Assembly: GCA_013002925.1 (NCBI GenBank)
Contig: JABDLQ010000046.1
Span: forward strand, 1 to 23,118
Reading direction: 5' to 3'
Source of the DNA: Gammaproteobacteria bacterium
GTDB lineage: Bacteria > Pseudomonadota > Gammaproteobacteria > Steroidobacterales > SZUA-146
DNA: 23,118 nucleotides
In this document: positions 16,264 to 23,118 of the stretch, one piece after another
Position numbering within the stretch: the first letter of the stretch is position 1
Layout of the letters: each line of letters opens with the position of its first letter
Made by a program: the position numbers and the translations under genes
The notes under the pieces: model-generated
What the model was told of the DNA's origin: nothing
Seen by the model: only the letters and a program-made list of their open reading frames with translations
Database searches by the model: none

Positions 16264-17071
16264 ACCATCGATACTGGTGAACGGCAGCGCCGCAAGCCAT
16301 GTGAACATTGCCGATCGTGGCTTGTTGTATGGCGACGGGGTGTTTGAAACCATGGCCTGGACCGGTCATTCAATCCGGTATTTTGACAAGCATCTGGCCA
16401 GACTGGAACGGGGGTGCCAGGTACTGGGGCTGCCCATGCCGGCAAAAGCCACTCTAACAAAAGAGATTGGTCTGCTCCCAGATCTGCACGAGCCCTGCAT
16501 CATTAAAATCATCCTCACGCGCGGCACCGGTGGATTCGGATACACGCCCGCAATTCCTGCCACAACACCGACACGGATTGTACAGCGTTTGTCTACCCCA
16601 GAACGGTCGGCTGCCGATACCGAATTACGCTGCGCGGTTCTTGCCATGACGATGGGCGGAAACCGACCATTGGCGGGCATCAAACATCTGAATCGACTGG
16701 AACAGGTGCTCGCCGCCAGGGAGGTTGCCACACGGGGGTTGGACGAAGGAATCATCTGCAACGTGGATGGCTTTGTCATGGAAGCGGTCAGCTCGAATCT
16801 GCTGGTGGTGTTTGGGGATCGTCTGGTGACGCCGCGTTTAGACGCCGGCGGTGTGCATGGAATACTTCGTGAAGTGCTGATCGAACGGGCACAGGCCCGC
16901 GGCATCACGGTGCGCAAGGAATATGTGTACGTTGACACCCTTGCAGAAGCAGATGAAATCATTTTGTGCAATAGTATTCGGGGAGTGCGCGCAGTGAAGC
17001 AACTGGATGATGTCATTTTTGCTCAGCGCGACTATTTTCATATGCTGAACGGACTCGTAGAATTCGATTGA
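16253..17071 (+). CDS. pabC: Aminodeoxychorismate lyase
   Basis: A 272-residue PLP enzyme of the class IV aminotransferase fold that releases pyruvate from aminodeoxychorismate to give p-aminobenzoate. Visible signatures are DRGLLYGDGVFET near the N-terminus, the PLP lysine Lys144 in GIKHLNRLEQVLA, EAVSSNLL, and the CNSIRGV motif that marks PabC. It overlaps the end of pabB by 11 bp. ATG 16253 was chosen over a GTG at 16241 because its N-terminus starts like the family, but both have weak ribosome sites. A D-amino-acid or branched-chain aminotransferase is a formal alternative, but the pabB neighbour and CNSIRGV argue against it. Confidence 0.95.
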   Translation: MQNKPSILVNGSAASHVNIADRGLLYGDGVFETMAWTGHSIRYFDKHLARLERGCQVLGLPMPAKATLTKEIGLLPDLHEPCIIKIILTRGTGGFGYTPAIPATTPTRIVQRLSTPERSAADTELRCAVLAMTMGGNRPLAGIKHLNRLEQVLAAREVATRGLDEGIICNVDGFVMEAVSSNLLVVFGDRLVTPRLDAGGVHGILREVLIERAQARGITVRKEYVYVDTLAEADEIILCNSIRGVRAVKQLDDVIFAQRDYFHMLNGLVEFD

Positions 17072-17073
17072 TC

Positions 17074-18141
17074 ATGAACGTCAGGCCATCACACGCTTAC
17101 TTATCACCGCGGCACAACGGCCAGCACGGGTTTGCCAAATTGCTGTTGGTGATGGTTATGCTTGCGGCGGTGCTGTGCCTGGGCGCTTATATGCTGTTGC
17201 AACGATGGTTGGAGCAACCGGTGCATCAGGAGAGTGCGGCAATCCGCTTTGAGGTCGCCAAAGGAGCGAGCATGAGCGAAGTTGCCTACCAACTCGCGCA
17301 GCAAAGCGGGTACGGTACGCCGCAACTTCTGACGTTATTTGCACGCTATCGTGGCGCCGCTACCAGGATTCGTGCCGGAGAATACGACATCCCTCCACAG
17401 GCGACTCCAGCCGAATTTCTGGAGGTCCTGGTCGCAGGGAAAGTAGTCAGCTATCCGCTCACCATCATTGAAGGCTGGACGTTTCAGCAAATGTTCAGTG
17501 CCATTGAACAGCACGCTGCCCTGACAAAAACGATAACGGCAGCCGGTGATGTCATGGCCAGGCTGGGCAGACCCGATGAGCATCCGGAAGGGCGCTTCTA
17601 CCCGGACACCTACCTGGTCACCAAGGGGCAAAGCGATGTCGAACTGCTGGAGCAAGCCTATCAGAGAATGAGCTCAGAACTTGCAACTGCATGGGCGGCC
17701 CGGCAGGAGGAATTGCCACTGAAGTCCCCGTATGAGGCACTCATACTGGCATCGATAATTGAAAAAGAAACCAGCGTTGATGACGAGCGCGAGCAGATTG
17801 CCGGTGTGTTTATACGCCGCTTACAAAAAGGGATGCGTCTGCAGACCGATCCGACGGTGATCTACGGCATTGGCGCCAGCTACGACGGTAACATCACAAG
17901 AGCGCATTTGCGTCAGGATACCCCGTATAACACTTATACACGCGGTGGGCTGACACCGACACCGATCGCCTTGCCGGGACGCAGGTCGTTACAGGCAGCG
18001 GTTAATCCTGCGGCAGGTTCCAGTCTGTATTTTGTCGCAACGGGTACCGGGGATGGTCGGCATTACTTTTCGCAATCGCTGGCTGAGCATAATCGCGCAG
18101 TATCCCGATACCTCGCAAACCAGCGGCGTGGAAATCGCTGA
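17074..18141 (+). CDS. mltG: Endolytic murein transglycosylase
   Basis: A 355-residue inner-membrane enzyme that cuts nascent peptidoglycan strands and so sets their length. A short basic N-terminus leads into a membrane helix at about residues 20-43, then a LysM-like subdomain (FEVAKGASMSEVAYQL) and the YceG catalytic domain. Motifs are EGRFYPDTY, ILASIIEKETSV with catalytic Glu230, LQTDPTVIYG, YNTYTRGGLTPTPI, and a C-terminal LYFVATGTGDGRHYFS. The ATG lies 2 nt after the pabC stop; a TTG at 17068 is also in frame. The pabC-mltG-tmk-holB order is the usual gammaproteobacterial one. Confidence 0.97.
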   Translation: MNVRPSHAYLSPRHNGQHGFAKLLLVMVMLAAVLCLGAYMLLQRWLEQPVHQESAAIRFEVAKGASMSEVAYQLAQQSGYGTPQLLTLFARYRGAATRIRAGEYDIPPQATPAEFLEVLVAGKVVSYPLTIIEGWTFQQMFSAIEQHAALTKTITAAGDVMARLGRPDEHPEGRFYPDTYLVTKGQSDVELLEQAYQRMSSELATAWAARQEELPLKSPYEALILASIIEKETSVDDEREQIAGVFIRRLQKGMRLQTDPTVIYGIGASYDGNITRAHLRQDTPYNTYTRGGLTPTPIALPGRRSLQAAVNPAAGSSLYFVATGTGDGRHYFSQSLAEHNRAVSRYLANQRRGNR

Positions 18142-18142
18142 T

Positions 18143-18811
18143 ATGGCCGCCAAAGACTCACCGACACGTGGTGTCTTCATAACACTCGAGGGCATCGAGG
18201 GCGCCGGCAAGAGTTCATGCATTCCGCTCATGAAAAAGTATTTAAGTCGTCACCAGTCACAGCTTGTCGTGACTCGCGAACCCGGTGGCACCGACCTGGC
18301 TGAGGCCATTCGCGACCTGGTGTTGGGGATCAGCCATCGGGATACGGTTGAAACACCCACCTCCGAAACGGAGGCCTTATTGATGTTTGCTGCCCGTGCA
18401 CAACATCTTGGTCGGATCATTCGACCGGCGCTCGAGCGCGGTGACTGGGTAATTTGTGACCGTTTTACCGACGCGACCATTGCCTATCAGGGCGGCGCCC
18501 GCGGGCTTGGAGTGGATAAAATTCTGACGCTGGCCAATTGGGTGCATGCCGACCTGTGGCCCGATCTGACCCTGTTTTTTGACGTGTCAGTGGCAACCGG
18601 CTCGGAACGGGCATCCCGGCGGGGCCCCCGCGATCGCATTGAGCGCGAGCGCCAGGATTTTTTCAAAGATGTGCGAAACGCCTATTTGGAGCTTGCGTCC
18701 CGGTTTCCGCAGCGCATACGACGTATCGATGCAGAGCGCTCGATCGCGAGCGTCGGCAAGCAGGTGGAAATCGAACTCGAACGGTTTATCGCTGAGCGTG
18801 AAGCTCAATGA
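18143..18811 (+). CDS. tmk: Thymidylate kinase
   Basis: A 222-residue kinase that phosphorylates dTMP to dTDP with ATP. The P-loop GIEGAGKSS is at about residues 17-25, followed by TREPGGT, the DRFTDATIAYQGGARG substrate loop, and a LID with Arg residues in RRGPRDRIERE. The ATG at 18143 gives the normal N-terminus MAAKDSPTRGVFITLEG and lies one base after the mltG stop. The longer frame from 18032 would overlap mltG by more than 100 bp. The stop overlaps holB by 4 bp, so the two are translationally coupled. Confidence 0.97.
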   Translation: MAAKDSPTRGVFITLEGIEGAGKSSCIPLMKKYLSRHQSQLVVTREPGGTDLAEAIRDLVLGISHRDTVETPTSETEALLMFAARAQHLGRIIRPALERGDWVICDRFTDATIAYQGGARGLGVDKILTLANWVHADLWPDLTLFFDVSVATGSERASRRGPRDRIERERQDFFKDVRNAYLELASRFPQRIRRIDAERSIASVGKQVEIELERFIAEREAQ

Positions 18812-19803
18812 CCCGGATCCCTGTGTGGCTGGATACCCAATGGCAGCGATTGCAGGACGGTGTTCGCGACGGTCGCCTGGGCCATGCGATCTTGCTGACC
18901 GGACCGCAGGGGGTTGGCAAGAGTATTCTAGCCGCTGAGTTGAAAAAGCTGGTTTTGTGCGCTGAGCACAAAGTCCCTGCCTGCGGGCACTGCCGATCCT
19001 GCCAGGTGGCGGCAGCCGGCAACCATCCGGATGTGCATATTCTGGAGGTTCTGGAGGATAAGACGGCGATCCTGGTCGAGCAGGTGCGGGAGCTGGTTGA
19101 GGCCCTGACCTATACGCCGACCTATGCCAGCCACAAGATTGCGCTCATTCGGCCTGCGGAAAAGATGAATCAAAATTCATTTAATGCGTTGCTGAAGACC
19201 CTGGAGGAACCCCCGGGCGACACGCTGCTGGTATTACTGAGCCACTCGGCTTCCAAGCTCCCGGCGACCATCATCAGCCGTTGTCAGGCCGTGCACTGTG
19301 GTGTACCGAACGCTGCGGTGGCGGCAAAATGGCTCAACGAGCAGACCGGCGAGGGCGATTGGGAAGTGAGTCTTGAGCTCGCAGGTGGTGCTCCGTTTCA
19401 GGCGATAGATTATAAAAAACAGGGGGTTAATAAATTATTTGCATCCATAATCGAGGATCTGCTTGGGCTCAACGATGGCAGCAGTGACCTCGTGGCCGTC
19501 GCGCAGGAATGGAACCGCGCGCATTTGGCGCTGCGTCTTGTCAGTCTCTACAAGCTGTTGCGGCTGCTGACTCTTCATAAATGCGGATTGGAAGGAGAAC
19601 TGGCTCACAAATCGGGATTCAGTTCCTTGCACAAAGTGGCTCGAGATATTAAGTTGAGTACATTGCTTGGCTATCAGCACAAGGTGGTGCTCACAATTGC
19701 CGGGCTGGATTCTCAGCTAAATTCCGAACTGATGCTCGACGATTTGCTGGCACCTTGGGTTCACGGTTTTAACAATTACCAATTGGAGACGCTGGAGCGA
19801 TGA
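18808..19803 (+). CDS. holB: DNA polymerase III subunit delta prime
   Basis: A 331-residue clamp-loader subunit that helps load the beta sliding clamp. It has GHAILLTGPQGVGKS (P-loop 32-39), the zinc-binding cysteines Cys51, 59, 62 and 65 in CAEHKVPACGHCRSC, NSFNALLKTLEEPP (sensor region), and ISRC with the arginine-finger context. The Walker A consensus is intact, whereas E. coli delta prime has a degenerate one. No classical Walker B DExx is evident, so ATP hydrolysis is unlikely. The C-terminal third is divergent. It overlaps both tmk and pilZ by 4 bp. Confidence 0.95.
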   Translation: MTRIPVWLDTQWQRLQDGVRDGRLGHAILLTGPQGVGKSILAAELKKLVLCAEHKVPACGHCRSCQVAAAGNHPDVHILEVLEDKTAILVEQVRELVEALTYTPTYASHKIALIRPAEKMNQNSFNALLKTLEEPPGDTLLVLLSHSASKLPATIISRCQAVHCGVPNAAVAAKWLNEQTGEGDWEVSLELAGGAPFQAIDYKKQGVNKLFASIIEDLLGLNDGSSDLVAVAQEWNRAHLALRLVSLYKLLRLLTLHKCGLEGELAHKSGFSSLHKVARDIKLSTLLGYQHKVVLTIAGLDSQLNSELMLDDLLAPWVHGFNNYQLETLER

Positions 19804-20138
19804 GCAAACCCGGGCTTTTGACACTGACTATCAAGGACAAAAGTGCGCTCTACCTGGCGTATATGCCGTTTATTCGCAATGGCGGATTGTTCATTCCCAC
19901 AAACAGCACGTACCGTCTCGGTGACGAAGTCTTTATGTTGTTGAATCTTATGGATGAAAGTGAAAAGCTGCCGGTCGCTGGCCGGGTCGTGTGGCTGACG
20001 CCCAAGGGAGCACAGGGCAAACGCATTGCCGGGATTGGCGTGCAGTTCAGCGAACAGGATGGCGGCAATACCCAGCGCAAAATTGAAAATTACCTCGCCG
20101 GGGCTCTGGGCGGAGACAAGCCGACGCACACCATGTAA
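19800..20138 (+). CDS. pilZ: PilZ-domain protein, PilZ type
   Basis: A 112-residue single-domain protein of the family needed for type IV pilus function in Pseudomonas. The core FIRNGGLFIPTN...YRLGDEVFMLL...VAGRVVWLTP...GIGVQF pattern fits the PilZ barrel. The RxxxR and (D/N)xSxxG residues that bind cyclic di-GMP are missing: the second motif is reduced to RNGGLF. This matches type IV pilus PilZ proteins, which work through partner proteins rather than by binding the nucleotide. It is the last gene of the plus-strand run and overlaps holB by 4 bp. TatD often follows in relatives but is absent here. No convincing terminator is seen in the 67 bp before the convergent gene. Confidence 0.93.
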   Translation: MSKPGLLTLTIKDKSALYLAYMPFIRNGGLFIPTNSTYRLGDEVFMLLNLMDESEKLPVAGRVVWLTPKGAQGKRIAGIGVQFSEQDGGNTQRKIENYLAGALGGDKPTHTM

Positions 20139-20205
20139 CCCGACGGGTAACACTCAACGAGGTACTTATTCAGAGAATTCGGGTGGCGGCCAAAGCCTGC
20201 CTGGA

Positions 20206-21267
20206 TCAAAGTGGTTCGCTGGCAGCATCCGACATCGTGAGCCCACCTTCAAGCACGTAGGTATCGAAACCACGCTCGCTCAATATATAGGCTCCGGCTG
20301 AACTGCGTCGACCGGTATCACAGCACACGACGTATTTGGTGTTGGTATCCAGGGTTTTGAGTTTCAGGCGGATAAAATACAATGGGATATTGATCGCACC
20401 TTCCTGATGAAAGTTATCAAACTCGCTGGGCAGACGCACGTCCAGCCATTTGCCACCTTTGTGCACAATATTCATGGCTTCTTCGTAATTTACCCAGTCC
20501 AGCATGGGCTCGTTGAGCAGTTTATTGAAATGCTCTTTACCCAGCCGCATTAGTGTACCGTCGGTCAACATGGAGACTGTGGCATTACGTTTGGCTTCGG
20601 AAATCAGTGCTTCTTCGCCAAACGTATCGCCGGATTTGAGTTCAGCCAGCTTGATGCCATCTTTATTCAGCGGCGTTTCCCGCGTGACAGCACAGCGCCC
20701 GTCGGTAATGACGTAGAAGAAATCGCCTTCATCACCCTGTTTTATCACCACGTCGCCGGATTTGTAGGTAACCCGCTGCATATTCATGAAAATCGCCTGG
20801 ATATTGGCCGGCGGAATTTTGTGAAATGCTTTGGCCTGGAGCAGGGTGGTCATCCAGTCATCGCCGTCATCCTGGTCGGAGCCGGCCAGTTCATTGACTT
20901 CGTACGAACCCGTCTGATCCCAGGTCAGCATGACATCCAGCAAATCACTGTCGATCATTATGAATTCGATATCTGTGCTGGCCCGGGCATTGACCTTACG
21001 CGGCAGCATGGGCGCCAGCGGATGTTTGGCCTCGTCGGAACCGCCACTAATGACCCGCACGACTTTCGTGTCAGTGCGTAGTTCTACATCGCCGGACAGC
21101 ACGTAAATCGTCTGCTTGTTGGAGTCTCCTTCCTTGAACAGGAAGCGCCCGGCCGGAAGCTTCTGGATCGTGGTTTTTTTCACCAGAGCCAGCAGATTTT
21201 CGGCCTTGAGCCCGTCCAGAGGAGTCAAGCTCTTCAGGATGCTTGTCGTTACGTTTTTTCCTGGCAT
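20206..21267 (-). CDS. Tandem cyclic-nucleotide-binding-domain protein fused to rhodanese
   Basis: A 353-residue soluble protein with three parts. Residues about 15-120 resemble a cNMP-binding beta-roll (PAGRFLFKEGD...YVLSGDVEL) but lack the phosphate-binding cassette. Residues about 140-255 form a second domain with GDVVIKQGDEGDFFYVITDG and an intact-looking cassette, GDTFGEEALISEAKRNATV (213-231). Residues about 260-345 form a rhodanese domain with LDVRLPSEFDNFHQEGAINIP and the active-site loop CDTGRR, with Cys316 as the candidate sulfur-accepting residue. No DNA-binding or membrane domain is seen. It could couple ligand sensing to sulfur transfer or redox signalling; that is inference and the ligand is unknown. 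Start at ATG 21267, with AAGGA about 12 nt upstream. Confidence 0.9.
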   Translation of the reverse strand: MPGKNVTTSILKSLTPLDGLKAENLLALVKKTTIQKLPAGRFLFKEGDSNKQTIYVLSGDVELRTDTKVVRVISGGSDEAKHPLAPMLPRKVNARASTDIEFIMIDSDLLDVMLTWDQTGSYEVNELAGSDQDDGDDWMTTLLQAKAFHKIPPANIQAIFMNMQRVTYKSGDVVIKQGDEGDFFYVITDGRCAVTRETPLNKDGIKLAELKSGDTFGEEALISEAKRNATVSMLTDGTLMRLGKEHFNKLLNEPMLDWVNYEEAMNIVHKGGKWLDVRLPSEFDNFHQEGAINIPLYFIRLKLKTLDTNTKYVVCCDTGRRSSAGAYILSERGFDTYVLEGGLTMSDAASEPL

Positions 21268-21377
21268 TTAGTATGGAAGTCCTTGACCTGCGGAGAAATC
21301 CTTAAAGGAGTTGCGACCGTAAAGTTGCGCCGGAACATTAAATCGTACGAAGTCTAACACAGCCATCTGTCGCTAAA

Positions 21378-21421
21378 AACTACCTAAATCACACTATTTT
21401 GGCTTCACAATTCAGGTAGTT
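21378..21421 (-). terminator. Possible weak terminator or inverted repeat after the thioesterase gene
   Basis: AACTACCT (21378-21385) and AGGTAGTT (21414-21421) are perfect 8-bp inverted arms around a 28-nt loop. Read on the minus strand, the first arm covers the last thioesterase codons and the second arm runs straight into a short T run (TTTTT). This could end the dehydrogenase-thioesterase transcript. The long loop and low GC of the stem make it weak. The rest of the 137-bp gap (21268-21404) holds the upstream region of the next minus-strand gene, with no clear promoter. Confidence 0.25.
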
Positions 21422-21812
21422 GTACAGATTTCCCAAAATCATCGACATGCACATAGACGAATGAGCCCGAGGCGACTTCGATGTAGTCCCCGGGCAGCGC
21501 ACCCGGACGTTCAGCAAAGACCCTGACATGGACCGTCAAAGAGGTTCTCCCGGTGCGGGTAATGCGGGTAAAAAAAGTCACCACATCACCAATATACACC
21601 GGCGAACTGAAATCAAACTCTTTAACCCCGACGGTTACTACCTTGCCGCGCGCCCGGCGATACGCAAGCACCGCGCCAGCGATATCGGCATGCGACATCA
21701 GCCAGCCACCAAAAATATCGCCCAGCCAGTTGGCATCCTTTGGCATTGCCATCATGCGAACGGTCGGTTCACCAACGTCAGAGCGCAGCAGGCGTTGATC
21801 ATTATCGCCCAT
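21405..21812 (-). CDS. yciA: YciA-type acyl-CoA thioesterase
   Basis: A 135-residue single hotdog-domain protein. The N-terminal PTVRMMAMPKDANWLGDIFGGWLMSHADIAG is the YciA/acyl-CoA hydrolase signature, with the Asp in DIFGGW as a likely active-site residue and the hotdog helix beginning there. Such enzymes hydrolyse acyl-CoA to free acid and CoA in the cytoplasm and probably act as hexamers. The chain specificity cannot be read from the sequence. The gene starts 8 bp after the stop of the 3-hydroxyacyl-CoA dehydrogenase gene, so the pair likely forms one fatty-acid or acyl-CoA unit. The ribosome site is weak, which suggests coupling to the upstream gene. Confidence 0.92.
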   Translation of the reverse strand: MGDNDQRLLRSDVGEPTVRMMAMPKDANWLGDIFGGWLMSHADIAGAVLAYRRARGKVVTVGVKEFDFSSPVYIGDVVTFFTRITRTGRTSLTVHVRVFAERPGALPGDYIEVASGSFVYVHVDDFGKSVQLPEL

Positions 21813-21820
21813 GTCGGTAC

Positions 21821-23118
21821 TCAGGCGGCGTCAGCCGCGGCATCGAGTGTGCGCCAGTGCTCATCCGGGGTAAACCGCTCTCCGTACTTGTCGGAGAGTG
21901 ATTCCAGTGCGGCGACAATCCGGGCCACTCCGCGGTGCTGCGCATAACTTATCGGCCCTCCGGTAAATGGTGCAAACCCACAGCCAAAAATCACCCCTGC
22001 GTCCAGCAGATCGGCGTCCTCGACGATGCCCTCCCGCAGACACGCTGCAGCAACGTTTATCATCGGCAGCATCAGGCGATCAGTCATGTCGGAGTCCGGT
22101 TCAAAGTCACCTGGAACTGATGGCTTGTCCGCGCGACCATTTTTCCATTTATAAAACCCTTCGCCAGTTTTCCGCCCAAGCTTTTTCTGTGTGACTTTTT
22201 CGCTGAGCACGTTGGGTATTTCCATGCCAAATTCGCGTGCAAAGACTTCCGCAACATGCAGCGACACATCCAGGCCAACGGTGTCCCCAAGTTCCACCGG
22301 TCCCATGAACATGCCAAAGTCCTGTGCGGTCTTGTCGATGGCAGCAAGCGGCATACCTTCTTCGCCCATTTTTACAGCTTCCATCATGTATGGAAACAAG
22401 ATTCGGTTCACAACAAACCCGGGCGCGCTCTTGCACGGTAGCGGAAGCCGGCTGATGCGCCGGGCAAATGCGATACCTTTTGTGATTTCCTCAGGCGCCG
22501 TAACCTCGGAATGAATGACTTCGACCAGCTGCATTTTTGCGACCGGGTTGAAAAAATGGAGTCCAACGAGACGCTCAGGTTTTTGCAACGATTGGCACAG
22601 TTCTTCGAGTTTGATGCTTGACGTGTTCGTCGCCAGTACGGCATTCGCCTTCATGCGCGGTTCGATACTGGCAAACAATTGTTGCTTGGCTTCAAGGTTT
22701 TCGTAAATTGCTTCGATGATCACATCCGCATTGATCACGCCGTTGCCGGCCACATCCGGCATCAGTCGATCCATGGCCGCCTGCACGAGGTGGGGTTTGC
22801 GCAGTTTCTTTCGAAACAGCTTGTGTGCACGGGCGATTGCCGGTGCAATGTACTTCGCTTCCCTGTCCTGTAGTGTCACGCGCAGACCTCGCAATGCACA
22901 CCATGCGGCGATGTCGCCGCCCATGACGCCTGCTCCGACAACATGCACGTGGTCCACATGAAAGTCTGACTTGCCACCGAGGCTTTTCAGGCGATCCTGC
23001 AGCAAAAAGACACGGACCAGGTTCTGGGCGGTGTCACTGCAAATCAGTTCGGCGATTGAGCGCGCCTCTTTTTCATACATCAGCGCCGGATCGCCGGCAT
23101 ATTCGCGCCACAGATCGA
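21821..23118 (-). CDS. 3-hydroxyacyl-CoA dehydrogenase part of a FadB/FadJ-like protein (5' end outside window)
   Basis: The frame stays open past ATG 23080 to the window edge, reading DLWREYAGDPALM, so the gene continues to the right and the enoyl-CoA hydratase half probably lies there. About 432 residues are seen. The NAD-binding motif is VVGAGVMGGDIA (47-58 counted from codon 23078-23080). The substrate and catalytic residues are TNTSSIKLEEL and HFFNPVAKMQLVEVI, with His175 and Glu187. Two C-terminal 3HCDH domains follow, the first ending near GEGFYKWKNG and the second containing GCGFAPFTGGPISYA. It oxidises L-3-hydroxyacyl-CoA in beta-oxidation. The LICSDTAQNLVRVFLLQDRLK linker ahead of the Rossmann domain is typical of bifunctional FadJ-like proteins rather than of the short stand-alone enzyme. 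Confidence 0.93.
   Translation of the reverse strand, partial: DLWREYAGDPALMYEKEARSIAELICSDTAQNLVRVFLLQDRLKSLGGKSDFHVDHVHVVGAGVMGGDIAAWCALRGLRVTLQDREAKYIAPAIARAHKLFRKKLRKPHLVQAAMDRLMPDVAGNGVINADVIIEAIYENLEAKQQLFASIEPRMKANAVLATNTSSIKLEELCQSLQKPERLVGLHFFNPVAKMQLVEVIHSEVTAPEEITKGIAFARRISRLPLPCKSAPGFVVNRILFPYMMEAVKMGEEGMPLAAIDKTAQDFGMFMGPVELGDTVGLDVSLHVAEVFAREFGMEIPNVLSEKVTQKKLGRKTGEGFYKWKNGRADKPSVPGDFEPDSDMTDRLMLPMINVAAACLREGIVEDADLLDAGVIFGCGFAPFTGGPISYAQHRGVARIVAALESLSDKYGERFTPDEHWRTLDAAADAA

Noticed and set aside
16366..17016. 216-residue open frame on the minus strand opposite pabC
   Set aside because: It is antisense to a clear pabC and its translation is low-complexity Ser/Arg/Pro with no recognisable domain.
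18032..18142. Longer tmk start inside mltG
   Set aside because: The P-loop protein starts normally at 18143, and the extension reads through mltG coding sequence in a different frame.
20139..20160. Terminator after pilZ (ACCC-GAC-GGGT)
   Set aside because: Four-base stem, three-base loop and no T run; too weak to call.
1..23118. CRISPR arrays, tRNA genes, insertion sequences, prophage genes
   Set aside because: No regularly spaced repeats, cloverleaf-like segments, transposase-like proteins or terminal inverted repeats were seen on reading both strands.

Overview
The window reads as a chromosomal stretch of a gammaproteobacterium. The evidence is the order fabD-fabG-acpP-fabF-pabB-pabC-mltG-tmk-holB-pilZ, a type II secretion (T2SS) pseudopilin operon and a rhombosortase. 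Base composition looks like mid-50s % G+C by eye (not counted). The species cannot be named from the sequence. Coding density is very high: adjacent genes commonly overlap by 1-17 bp, and the largest gap without a gene is about 137 bp (21268-21404). I see no tRNA, rRNA, insertion sequence, CRISPR array or phage gene.

Layout. (1) 1-5043, plus strand: the 3' part of an AddB-like Fe-S nuclease, then a complete AddA/UvrD-type helicase-nuclease; together they look like a two-subunit double-strand-break resection enzyme. (2) 5028-10688, minus strand: gspG-H-I-J-K-L-M-N, the pseudopilus and inner-membrane-platform half of a type II secretion system; gspC, D, E and F are not in the window. (3) 10785-20138, plus strand: a rhombosortase (rrtA) reads away from gspG and directly into fabD. 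Then come fabG, acpP and fabF (fatty-acid synthesis), pabB and pabC (p-aminobenzoate for folate), mltG (glycan-strand termination), tmk (dTMP kinase), holB (clamp-loader delta prime) and pilZ. (4) 20206-23118, minus strand: a protein with two cyclic-nucleotide-binding-like domains and a C-terminal rhodanese, then a YciA-type acyl-CoA thioesterase and a FadB/FadJ-like 3-hydroxyacyl-CoA dehydrogenase that runs off the right edge.

How they fit together. The most suggestive part is the junction at 10.7 kb. Rhombosortases process proteins with a GlyGly-CTERM tail, and such proteins are T2SS cargo in Vibrio. Here the protease gene shares a 96-bp divergent control region with the T2SS pseudopilin operon. 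It is also translationally adjacent to fabD, in the place where plsX/fabH stand in many relatives. The divergent region holds a perfect 7-bp inverted repeat that could be a shared operator.

Several start sites were moved inward from the longest open frame, on the basis of Shine-Dalgarno sequences, homologous N-termini or overlap with the upstream gene (helicase, gspG, gspI, gspL, rrtA, fabF, pabC, mltG, tmk). I found no wholly unknown gene system. The unusual points are domain combinations, motif changes and gene arrangement.
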